From assembly GCF_036785885.1 (NCBI RefSeq), contig NC_092310.1:5270001-5334000 (forward strand): a DNA stretch of 64,000 nucleotides, given 5' to 3'. The position numbers were made by a program, and so were the translations under genes. A model generated the notes under the pieces. The model was not told where the DNA came from. It saw nothing but the letters and a program-made list of their open reading frames with translations, and ran no database searches. Positions 12,978 through 23,681 of this stretch are shown one piece after another. Within the stretch, counting starts at the first letter, position 1. Every line of letters starts with the position of its first letter. This DNA comes from Coffea arabica (lineage: Eukaryota > Streptophyta > Magnoliopsida > Gentianales > Rubiaceae).

Positions 12978-13826
12978 CTAAACTAAACTTTTCTCTTTCG
13001 CTTCTTTGTACTCCTCAAGCTCTTTCAACCACAGGTCTCCAAACTCACAATCCTTCCATGCCTCAAACCATGGTCCTCCTGATGTATAGTGTATTGCCCT
13101 AGGGAATGTGCTCGGATCACCCTCAACAACCCTGTTATGGCCCACTAGAAAATTCCACACAAAGGGAATCTCCCCAATGTCATCATCCTCCAACCACTGA
13201 AACCTATGCAGAAACGCCCCTGACTCAGAATTCACCACCTCAGGAGTCAAGACCTTATTTTTAGGATGCCCACAATTGTACAAAACCATGGAAGACCAAT
13301 TCTTCCTCGGATAAACCGTCTGCACAGAACCATCCATTTTTATTGTTTCTTTAGGGGTGTAATCATGTTGCACACACTTTATTGCATACTTATCATCAAC
13401 CAAATCAGTTAACTCCTTTATATCACCAAGATACAGAAAATCGCAATCAACAAACATGGCCCAACCTTCATAATTAGCCAAAAGAGGAGTCAAAAAACGC
13501 GAAAATGAAAATTCAGTGCTCTCTAATTTTCCTCGTTCACGCCAATAAAGACCCTTTTCCCTTATTTCAGATTGCTTAATTGGGGTGATCTCAATAGGAA
13601 TTGAAGATCTCTTCAGCAATGAGTACTTACAAACTTCATAAGCAATATCCTCACGGGGATCATACCCGATGAAGATCCTGAATGGCTTTGATTGCAGACT
13701 ATTCTGGGAGCTATCAAGATTGCCATTGCTCAAGTTCTTGGAAACCATATCAGATTCAACTTTAGAGTCCAAAGGTTTCTTTACCTCTTCACCACCTAAG
13801 TTAAAATTTGTCACCAGTGTTGACAT
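12978..13826 (-). CDS. CDI: CDI-like nucleotide-diphospho-sugar transferase superfamily protein
   Basis: A 282-residue protein, intact and with an uninterrupted coding region. After a polar N terminus of about 50 residues comes a GT-A-like domain: FRIFIGYDPREDIAYEVCK opens it, then FSFSRFLTP, then a DxD-type metal/nucleotide-sugar site in AMFVDCDFLYLGD, and near the end IHYTSGGPWFEAW. No signal peptide or membrane segment is visible. The pattern matches the small plant family represented by Arabidopsis CDI (At1g64980), which I recall as needed for pollen germination and tube growth; the sugar substrate is unknown to me. I start at the ATG at 13826 rather than one 12 codons upstream, because the intervening codons span a good splice acceptor (tttgcag/GG) and the upstream exon carries no ATG. 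Assignment to the family is confident, orthology fairly so. Confidence 0.88.
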   Translation of the reverse strand: MSTLVTNFNLGGEEVKKPLDSKVESDMVSKNLSNGNLDSSQNSLQSKPFRIFIGYDPREDIAYEVCKYSLLKRSSIPIEITPIKQSEIREKGLYWRERGKLESTEFSFSRFLTPLLANYEGWAMFVDCDFLYLGDIKELTDLVDDKYAIKCVQHDYTPKETIKMDGSVQTVYPRKNWSSMVLYNCGHPKNKVLTPEVVNSESGAFLHRFQWLEDDDIGEIPFVWNFLVGHNRVVEGDPSTFPRAIHYTSGGPWFEAWKDCEFGDLWLKELEEYKEAKEKSLV

Positions 13827-13849
13827 TTTTTTCCTCCAAGAATTCAACC

Positions 13850-13963
13850 CTGCAAAACCCACAAAAGCCCAAAAAAAAAAAATTGTTCAAATCTTTAGCA
13901 AAACCCAGAAATTAAATTCCATAAATTATGCACAGAAAATATAGCATTAAACAAATGGGATAC
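13850..13963 (-). other. Predicted 5'UTR intron of the CDI-like gene
   Basis: Read on the minus strand, the donor is AAAG/GTATCC and the acceptor TTTTGCAG/GGTTGAATT, enclosing 114 bases. The upstream exon (about 13964-14080) has no ATG, so the first ATG of the spliced transcript is at 13826. RNA-seq would confirm this. Confidence 0.65.
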
Positions 13964-14208
13964 CTTTCCTGGAGGAGTTGGGAATTTTTTGTAGATCTGG
14001 GGTGGACTTGAAAAGGGAAAAAGGAGGGAAAAGAGTTGTTGGATTTGTTGTGAGAAAGGGTCTTTAGGAAGTCCAAGAGGAAGGACTAAAATTCAGGGTG
14101 AAATTCATATTTTGGATCGATTGTACATTTGTCTGTGATGGAACTAACGGAAGGGGAGAGGGTATTTGTAGGCTAGCTGTGAAATAGGTGTCGGCAGGGG
14201 GGATTTAG

Positions 14209-14219
14209 TTTGGCGCCAA
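14209..14219. promoter_or_regulatory. E2F-like palindrome upstream of the CDI-like gene
   Basis: The palindrome TTGGCGCCAA, within GTTTGGCGCCAA, fits the E2F consensus TTTSSCGC. It stands out in AT-rich sequence about 390 bases upstream of the CDI-like start codon. Regulatory use is inferred only. Confidence 0.3.
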
Positions 14220-14229
14220 TTTTAACTGC

Positions 14230-15184
14230 TAATTTGTTAGTTGATTCTATGTGGACACAGAAGATTGGACATAATTTAGAAAGCTAAATTCACAAGCAAA
14301 TTCGTGTGGTCCGCCATCACATTTTCTACCTCATAATTCACTCAACATTAATGCCATTACACGAATCACCAAATTCTGTTGAGTTATTAAATACATCATA
14401 TCATGTACGATAGAATTTACAAATCTAACGTTGTCATCAATCGACTGCAAAGTCAATTTCATCCCTATTTTTCAAGGAGAAATGAAAGCTCCAAATTTTT
14501 TTTCTCGAGTTAAAGGGTCCAATATTGAATTAATAGGCATATATTCTAATACATGGGGATATGGGGCACAAACGGGCATCAGAAGAACAATTTAGAAGCA
14601 GTCCTCTCACATTACGAAACAAGAGGTCCAACAATAGCCACGTCGCCAAGGAATAAGCAAAGCCACAATGACCTCATTTCAGTTAGTTAGGCCGATAAAA
14701 AAAAATAAAATGGATTGCTTACCCTAACAGACTCCGTTAGAGCCAAACGGGCTTTTCAAAATTTCAAAATTTGAAATGAATTTGTGATTTGGTTAGTGAC
14801 TTTGAAATGAAACGCGGGAAAAATCACCTATCACAATATTGAACAAAACACCATTCTCTGTCTAGCTAGGAAAAGAAAAAATCACTAGAGAGATAAACTT
14901 GCATACATTAAGTTTTGGAAAGGAGAGCAGAATCTATTGGAAGGAGATGTGTGGACTAATTTGAACTGAAGAAGGAAGGTGCACTTTGTCTTTCTTATGT
15001 TAGTGGTGGATTTCAGCTATAGAATCATCGAGAAGAAAGCTAGAGTAACTTTGCACTACACAATATTCCCGACCACCAAGCATAATGAGGGTGATATGAA
15101 ATAAGGAAGAGGCCAAATACAGCTATATCCATCTCCGGCAAATTCGGTAAAGTGCACAGCGATTTGAAGCAAACCATATATAGC
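14230..15184. other. Intergenic; upstream region of the CDI-like gene
   Basis: No coding or repeat signal beyond short A/T runs. Confidence 0.5.
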
Positions 15185-15192
15185 ATGGTGGT

Positions 15193-16010
15193 TAGGCCTG
15201 TCAATCGGGGCTAATAAGCCGGGCTTTTATAAGTTCAAGCTCAACTCATGTAATTTGGAATATTTTCGGATTTCGGGCTATGAGTTTCGGATTCATAAAT
15301 GTGAAGCTCATGCTCAGCTCACATAATATTCAGGTTGTGAGCCTTAATCGGGTTTAGGCCAAACTCACTTATTACTCCTTAATTTTCTTAATATAATTAC
15401 TATAACTATTAAGTTGTAAAACTAATTTAACATTTACAAGACTATAATATTAAAACTAAACATGAACAAATAATAGTTCTTAAAAAGTATATAAACCAAA
15501 AATTTTTCAACAATATTTATATTTAATTCGTTCAATATACATGAAAAATAGAAATAAAACATACGATCACAAGCCAATATATCTTTAAAAGTTGAAACTT
15601 TTTTTTTATAATCTTGTGATTTGAATCCAAACATGATTGATGATTTGTGTTTGTAGATTAAAAAGAAATCAATCAATATTATGCCAATACAAAAATTTAC
15701 TCAACTAATAAGAAAAGTTAGAGATTCAATTATGCATTACTAATATTGGCTTCAAGAAAGCTCATGGAAGAGTCTTTAGATGTATTTTTGTATTTTGTAA
15801 TTTATATATATATATATATATATATAAGTAATTAAAGGGCCGGGCCTATATCGGGTTTGAACCTAATAAGGCCCAAGCTCAGCTCATATTTAAATCGGGC
15901 CTAATTTTTAGGCTCAAACTCAAACCGGCTCACTAAGATCGGGTTCATCGGGCTTTTTATCGGGCCGAACGAGCCGAGCTCGGACTGGCCCAGCCCCGTT
16001 GACAATCCTA
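15193..16010. mobile_element. hAT-type MITE, family 1, copy 2
   Basis: The 818-bp element has the same ends as copy 1 (TAGGCCTGTCAATCGGG on the left, TTGACAATCCTA on the right). An exact 8-bp duplication ATGGTGGT lies at 15185-15192 and 16011-16018. Internal similarity to 8678-9551 is high throughout. Copy 2 carries a pure TA run near 15804-15828, and copy 1 has about 50 extra bases in the matching region. Confidence 0.93.
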
Positions 16011-16018
16011 ATGGTGGT

Positions 16019-17120
16019 CAAACACAATGCCAGAGTCCGAAGAAGATAATGGCACTGACCCATTTATTGAATTGTGGTTACTTGTAGGCTCAAAAATATA
16101 CAATTGTAATAGACGAAAGAAATCATATGTAGAGTTTGTGCATGAGAACTATATGATAAAATGATGAGCAATTACGTGATGGCCAATCATTGTGTTTATG
16201 TGTTTGTACAAAAAGCGATGCAATAGTTATACTAGTTTGGTATGAGTGCACATGTACAAATTTCGTTACTTTGTCATCGGGCCTTGGAGAGTATGCATTG
16301 CCCAGATATGATTTATGAGTAAGTCATAAGCTATTAAGTGGATGGCATGACATGTATAAAGAACTACGTGATGTACTTTGTGTCTGTCAAAGTGTGTAAT
16401 TTGTTACTCATCGACAAAAAACTAAGTGTACACATGGTGTGGTTGTGTACAATATGTTTCCCACAATGTACATCTTGTTAGGTGAAAATTACAGTTAGTA
16501 TATTGTAAAATGGAGGGTAGTGATACGCACACCTTTTTACTAGTTGTAGAAGTCTCGAACTCATGTAACATCTTGCATTGGATTTGCTTTTGCATAATTT
16601 AGTGCTAATTTACATAATATACCTCAGAACATGGTGTTTTTAGAAGTGTAGACCTTGTGAGTTGCAATTTGTTAATTTGTTAGTATGAGTATAATTAAGT
16701 CTTCACCTTTCTCTTCCTTACATAGTTTGTATAGTGCAGTGAATGTAGCTACGTGAGCTGGATTGCATTCTAGAAACTTTGGTATAGTTGATATTTGCAT
16801 ATTTTTGTGAAGTGTGCACATTATTAACAGGTATGGTGTAGTGTTGTATGTTTTGTATTCTGGCGTAGTCATAAAGTTAGCCTATTACTTTAATTTGCAT
16901 TTGGTTATTGGTTCTTATGTATTATAATGTCATGTGTATGACACATAAAGTGAGAATGAACTTACTATACTGTTGTTCGTTGACTACATAGAGTTCATAT
17001 AATTGTACAATTGGCATTTGATTGGATATATCCTATATGTAATTGATAATCATGTAAAACCTTTTCGCATAACTTGTACATTAAATGGGTTATATTGTCA
17101 TAACTAACGTACATGTGTGA
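16019..17120. other. Intergenic; no gene recognised
   Basis: AT-rich. A short reading frame starting at 16027 opens with an acidic peptide (MPESEEDNGTDPF) of the kind that precedes FAR1 domains. It could be a first exon for the FAR1-like fragment at 17127, but this is weak. Confidence 0.35.
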
Positions 17121-17126
17121 TTTTTA

Positions 17127-17255
17127 GGAATTGACATTGTGGAAAGCAGCAAGTGGACAAAAGGTGGAACTTCACAATTAGGAATGGAGTTTGACACAGA
17201 AGATAATGCCTATAAATTTTACAACAAATATAGTTTTGTCAAGGGTACTATATAG
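17127..17255 (+). pseudogene. FAR1-like DNA-binding domain fragment
   Basis: After a splice-acceptor-like sequence (gatttttag) an open stretch encodes LGMEFDTEDNAYKFYNKYS, the typical opening of the FAR1/FRS N-terminal zinc-binding domain. The reading then runs into a stop after VKGTI, before the expected GFSVR segment and the cysteine/histidine ligands. FAR1 domains derive from Mutator-like transposases and occur in FRS transcription factors, so this may be a broken FRS gene or a transposon relic. No transposase or SWIM segment was found downstream, where a satellite array begins 600 bases later. Confidence 0.6.
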
Positions 17256-17859
17256 CATTCTTTGCATTCTTCAAGATACATGTTATAGCTGATAAGTTGT
17301 TGTAAATGAACCATTTTCACTCACAATATTTTTGTTGCATTTTGTGAAAAGCTTTGACCTCTTTGACAATTTCACCAAACTTACACAAAAGAGCAAGCTA
17401 TGCAATCCTATTATTAGTCTAGGTAACCTATAATTGTATTTGTTAAAGAAGATTTGAGTACCATTGTTGTGCTTGTACAACCCTCTTCCTTTGGCATGTT
17501 TAATTGACAGTGATCCGTTTAATATGTAGGCTGGTTTATTACTGTCACCACAGCCAGGAGACCTGGAAATCGCATCTAGCCAGCAATAAGAACAATGTTA
17601 ATATCGTAACATTGACCAATAAATTTTTATGTATCTTTGTTTGTGGCACCGACAAATCAATTGTGTAAATTTTAGAGTTTAAAGTAAATTACAAAACATG
17701 AAATTATTTATATTCATATTAATCAGATTTGCAAATTGTTTGCAGAGGGCGAAGAATGGATGTAATGTTCTTGAAATAGCTTGTAAAATAGTTTCCACTA
17801 CTTGTATAACTTCATAATAGAAACGCAATTATTATGATTAGAGCCTACCTGAACAGCTA

Positions 17860-19070
17860 CTAAATTTATCACACTTGTATTTTGAGGTTGTACAAGCAAT
17901 TATTAAGGAGGTACAACTTGTGTAAACAGTGTTATATTGATCATGAACAAATTATTCATGCTACATTAAGAATCCTAAATTGCTAGAACTTAGGTCGTCC
18001 TAAATTTATCACACTTATGTTGTGAGATTGCATAAGCAATTAATAAGGAGTTACAAATTTTGCAGAAGATGTTACACCAATTAGAAACGGTTTATTTTCA
18101 TGTTATGTTACGAATCCTAAATTGCTAGAACTCAGGTAGTGCTAAATTTATGACGCTTATATTGTAAAGTTGTACATGCAATTAATAAGGATGTACAATT
18201 TGTGTAAATGGTGTTATACTGATCAAGAAAGGTCTATTTTGTGTTATTTTAGGAATCCTAAATTCCTAGAATTTCGGTAGTTCTAAATTTATCACACTTG
18301 TGTTGTGAGGTTGTACAAGCTATTAATAAGGACTTACAAATTGTGTAAACATTGTTACACTAGTCAGGTATTGTGTTAGGAATCCTAAATTGTTAGATTT
18401 TAGGTAGTGCTAAGTTTATGATGCTTGTCTTGCGAAGTTGTACGAGCAATTAATGAAGATGTACAACGTGTGTAGATAGTTTTTATACTAATCAGGAATG
18501 GTTTGTTTTGTGTTACATTAGGAGCCCAAACTTGCTAGAATTTAGGTTGTCCTAAATTTATTACACTTGTATTGTAAGGTTACACAAGCAATTAATAAGG
18601 AGTTACAAATTGTGTAGAGAGTGTTACACCAATCAGGAACGATTTATTTTCATATTGTGCTAGGAATCCAAAATTTCTAGAATTCAGGTAGTGCTAAATT
18701 TATGATGCTTGTGTTGGAAGGTTGTAAAAGCAATTAATAAGGATGTATAACTTGTGTAGACGATGTTATACTGATTGAAAATATATTATTTTGTGTTACA
18801 TTAGGAATCCTGAATTCCTAAAACTTAGGTAATTCTAAATTTATCACATTTGTATTGTGAAATTGTATAAGTAATTAATAAGGAGTTACAAATTGTATAG
18901 ATGGTATTACACGGATCAAGAATGGTTTGTTATCTTGGTATGTTAGGAATCCTAAATTGCTAAAATTCAAGTAATGCTAAATTTATGATGCTTATGTTGT
19001 GAGGTTGTACAAGTGATTAATAAGGATGTACAACTTGTGTAAACGGCATTACACTGCTCAGGTACACTTT
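17860..19070. repeat. 141-bp satellite/minisatellite, nine units with alternating types
   Basis: Units start with CTAAATTTAT at 17860, 18000, 18142, 18283, 18410, 18552, 18694, 18835 and 18977. The period is 140-142 bases, except the fourth unit, which lost about 14. From the second unit on, two types alternate strictly. Type A has ATCACACTT-like starts and AAGGAGTTACAAATTGTG; type B has ATGATGCTT-like starts and AAGGATGTACAACTTGTG. The real repeat is therefore a dimer of about 283 bases, a higher-order structure. No gene or hairpin is evident. Confidence 0.9.
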
Positions 19071-20454
19071 ATTTCCTGTTATGTAAACATACAAGCACTA
19101 AATTTGACATGATCTCCCTACATGTGCACATGATCAATTTGTTTTCATGTAAAAGTACTACACGGTGCTCAAAATATCACCAATTAATTTAGTATATTAG
19201 AAGAACTTTTATTTTGTTTGATGGAATCAATTGAAATCCAATAATTAGTCAAACATATGTGTTGGATAATAACTCTAATAATTGCCACAAAGAGGTTCAC
19301 AACTATAACACTATCCATTCTCATTGCATTCACAAATTTACAAAAAATGTTATTATTTTTCTAACATGGATGAACTTTTTCCATCTATTGACCTTAGCAA
19401 AAACAAAAACTATTTGAATATAGTCATTTGTTTATTAACTTGCAAGTGGTCATTTCAGTGTACATCCGACTTCAAGCATTGGTAAGAGTTAGCCTCGTTC
19501 TATTTGGAATCTGCAAGGTCATTATGATTTCCTTGAAGTTAGCATTGTGCTCTGAAGTACATAGCTAAGCTGTGTACAGCAACCAATACTCGGTATCGTT
19601 TTGCTGCAAATTTTTTTAAGTCCAATCATTCATTTTTCCACATAAGGTATTCAGTATATAAACAACTAGATTTGTAGGTTATGGGATATGAGCAATTTCA
19701 ATAAATCTAAATGATGCGCAGCCAACCTTTTGCTCCAGTGATCTTGGTACTTCATCATGAATATTAAAGTCACCAAAAAATTATACGTTATCGGGTGATA
19801 GGTGAGAAATATTGACAACATTGAAGGTGAAATTACTAAAGTCAATTTCCCTTCGAAACTTTGTCGCCATTACCAACCCAAGTGCAGAGTTCTATTTATC
19901 ATATTGGTAAGTAAAACAAACAAAATATTGAATTGTTTAGGAGATGACAACCAAACCATAGCAGTAAATGCCAGTACTTAATCTAGTGAGCGATAGATTA
20001 AGCCAAAGTGATTACAAATGGAAAACATAAAGTAATTGCAATTTATTATCACATAGAATATTTAAATTCCCAACTTACACTAACCTTTCCTTTTTATGCT
20101 TCCCAAAGCCAACCGTGCTAGTGTTTGTGTCATCTGACCACTATAAGCATGACTACCAGAATATAAGGGCTAGTTATAATGGTAGTGGGATCTCTGAAAT
20201 GCTTTTCGGAGCCTTTAATTCAGCTACAAAAATATCTATCACATTGCCATCAATAGTAATTACTTGATCAGAGTAGATTGCTAAGGTTAATTATGAATCA
20301 AAATCACCTATGGTGGATTTTGTTAGGGGTGCTTCACCAGCCACATCTCCCTCAGTTGCTATGGGATGTTGCTGCTTATGTTGATATAGTCAAATACATT
20401 CAAAATGCACTACTAAGTATGATATAGCATATTCAGCACACTCAACATCAAGAA

Positions 20455-21310
20455 TATTCAGTCTAACACATACATACTATAACCCACACTCATACCAATC
20501 AAGTTTAACTTCATAAAATTCAAATACTGGGTTGCTACTATACAAATAGGTATCAAGTGACAAATATTAAGTAACAACTATTAATCATTCATAGTGTTGC
20601 ACTTCCCTTTCCTCTCCTTGCTTTTATTTTTTCTCTTCTATTGCCAATCTCATTCATTTTGTTTAATAATATAATTATGCTAATGGATTACTAATTTACA
20701 ATTGTATGAGAGTATTGCTACATTGTCACTCTTTGTTCATATAAAACAACAGGTATTCAACATGATATAAAGGCACGCTACTAAAATATATTGTAACCAT
20801 TCTTTTTCACTATGTCAGTTATATTGAACAATATGTATATTTAGACTAATACACATAACCTAGAGTCTACACTCATTGCAATCAATTTTGAAGCAATCCA
20901 TTTCAACTAGATTGCTACTATACGAATAGGTACCGACTCACGAACACGAGGTAACAATAGTTAATGCTAGTATATTGTGTGCACTTTCCTATCTCCTTCC
21001 CCCTTTCTTTTTAAATTTTCCTCCTGTTGTCAATCTTCCATACCTTGTTTTAATATTGTTATGTTAATGGATTATTGATTTTCAATTGCATCAAAGTATT
21101 GCTCCAACGACACTAATTAGTCACATGATGTAATACATAACCGACAAAATGCATAGGCACGCGTAATAACCTTGTAACCAATTTTTAATAGTAGGTGAGG
21201 CACATTGAACACTGTGTAAATTTAGCATAACACATACAAATCCCAATCAACAGTAATGCTAATCAATTGTAAAGCAATTAGTTCTAATTATTGATTTACA
21301 TTGCATCCCA
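20455..21310. repeat. ~380-bp tandem repeat, two to three degenerate copies
   Basis: Blocks such as TTGCTACTATAC (20532, 20912), AACACATACA...CAATCAA (20463, 20847, 21226) and AATGGATTA...TTTACAATTG (20681, 21065, partial near 21285) recur at 380-base spacing. The third copy is partial. No coding sense is seen. Confidence 0.7.
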
Positions 21311-21329
21311 CTATTTCTCCACCATCATT

Positions 21330-23680
21330 GGTTCATCTAAAAAAATATTTGCTATCCAACATGATATTAGGACATACTCATCTAAACATCTTCGCCTATA
21401 TATATCTACTTTTGATGAGCCATTTTGCTTACCTTTTCTCTTCATATGTGTCTCAGTTTATCTCAAAGTGATCACCCATAAACACCTAGTAATAGTATAT
21501 ACACCATAAGGTTAGCTTGCTTACCTAAAAAAATACAACCTTTTAAATTTTCCTATTCTTTTACTTGCCCAAAACCTCCTCGCTTATTGTGGAAAGTTTC
21601 TCATATAGTTCGTATAATGAATCCACCATTCTTATTATTGTGGAAACTCATGACTCCTGTTTATCCTCTACTAGAAATTCCTACCAATAATTGGTTGGAT
21701 AGTCGTCCTTTACTTTTTCACAAACACATGTTGTGCAAAATTTTCTTCTACTTTCCTCCTTCATATGGTCCATCAACATATTTAACTCCTAGTATTCATA
21801 CAGTTTTCCCGAACAAACTTTCTATTTTATTTTTTTTTTTTATAGTGTTTCAATCAAGTTGTGTGCTTAAAACAAGTACAAGTTAAATTGTTCCACACCA
21901 TTGTCAAAATATACAAATTATGTGATAAGCTTGCAGTATTATTACCTAGGTATGTCTCTGCTTAGTTTTTGCCCCGAATCCCCCATCTCCCACTTTACAA
22001 TTCGGGTTCATCTTTCCTAAGCTGTTTTAGATTTCACACTTCCAAGACTATCTCTCTTTGCCACTATTTCTTCCTTCTCCTCATTGTAATTTCTGTTTGG
22101 TGACAGTGCATTTCCACCATTTTTCTTTTTTGCCCTTGGTCTGCCACTTTCCTATTCTGCGATGTTATTTTGACATATGCTATCTTGCCCTATTTTCTAG
22201 AGTTGTGGATGAATGAATATTGGCAATTATTTTGGAGGGAATGCAAGGGACTTTTTTGTTTCAATGATTGCTTCCTGTTCATTTGGGCAGAATTCTATGG
22301 AATGGAGTCCTTACACTTTGTGACGAAATCTGTTGAAGACATCTTCTTTTTTTTTTTAGCCTTACTAATTTAAACAAGATCGTTTTGTCTCCTACTTATT
22401 CCCATTTTGTCTCCTACTTATTCCCTTGCGACATGGCTCTTGCTAAGCCTCTTGTTGGAGCATGTGAGAGGACCGCTCCTGAACAGTCCATATGATGGCC
22501 GTTTGTACCCCATATCCAATACATGGAGATATTAATGATAGCTGAATTCAGCTATCCGATACTCGGATCAGCATCAATTCATATAACATTGTTTCATAAA
22601 CCGGTCAATGGTAGCATGATTAACTTTAATATTGACCATTCATTAACTTTCACGCAAACTTGACCTTGTTTGGACTCTGTAAAAAATTTTTATGTTTTTT
22701 GTAAACACATTTTTCAATCATTTTTTTATCTCATATACATCAAATCGCTACAGTTTATTTTCCTCCAGAAAATAGCAGTCCAAAAACATCAATCTCTCAG
22801 ACATTGATTTCAGCAGCAAATCAGAAAACAAAACTGTAGCTCAACTCCCGGTGTCCTCTTCACTGTCTTTGCTGCACTGTTTTCTTTTTCTTTTCAAACA
22901 CCCAGTACTTAAAGATATCCATATGTACAAGCAAGTCAACAGAACATTAATATCCGTGATAATTTTAGGTGCAAACAATTCATCAACCCAGAAGCACCTC
23001 TAGTTCTTCCAAACCATAATTTAACGTGGCAAATTGATTGGTAGAAAATGTCATCTAATATAAAAGTAATTTCAAATCTAAATTATAGGCATAACAGAAC
23101 ACCCATGGACTTGAACACTACCACAAATCTGGTAATGCAAACCTGCATTCGAGCAAGGTGCAAATGAGCTGTTGGGAGATCACTTGACAACACAAGTATT
23201 TGCCTCCAAAAAGGACCTAATGCATCCAGCCACAGATAGCATCAGAACCTCAGTAGCGTAGTCAGTTACAATTCAAGTAAAATTACACCCAGTCGGTGGT
23301 CAAGTAATTGACTAGGTGAAAGAAGACTCCTGGCAGATCTGAATCAGTACCGTTGGTACAACTTCATGACTTACCCTCCAGTACCAACTAATACCCAACA
23401 TCCACAGCACCTGCCAATACCCCAGCATCTCCAGGACCTGCTTCGAAAGGATAAGCACCTTCAATGCTGAACACCAATAAATGAATCCAGATAAGTTCCA
23501 GCTGCAAGCAAGCTAAGCACTTCAGATACAAAGCACATGCACCAGCAAAAGAAAAGAGCAAATAACATATTTTAATCCAATATATGTGTGATTTAACCCC
23601 TATATTTACACGTCTGTATGTGTATTCAAAAGCAGTCTGCAAATGTAGTGCTCCATTTAAGCTTACCATTACACATTAAG
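21330..23680. other. Intergenic; no gene recognised
   Basis: AT-rich DNA with several open frames of 65-100 codons that show no motifs or splice logic. The portion next to 23680 probably contains the 3'UTR of the minus-strand gene. Confidence 0.45.
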
Positions 23681-23681
23681 C

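Noticed and set aside
17860..19070. Considered as a CRISPR-like or regulatory repeat array.
   Set aside because: Units are contiguous, 141 bases long, without unique spacers, in plant nuclear DNA; it is a satellite.
23388..23669. Minus-strand 93-codon frame that could serve as an alternative last exon via a TGTTCAG acceptor.
   Set aside because: The exon at 23682-23766 gives a better, family-like tail with correct phase; this frame is more likely 3'UTR.
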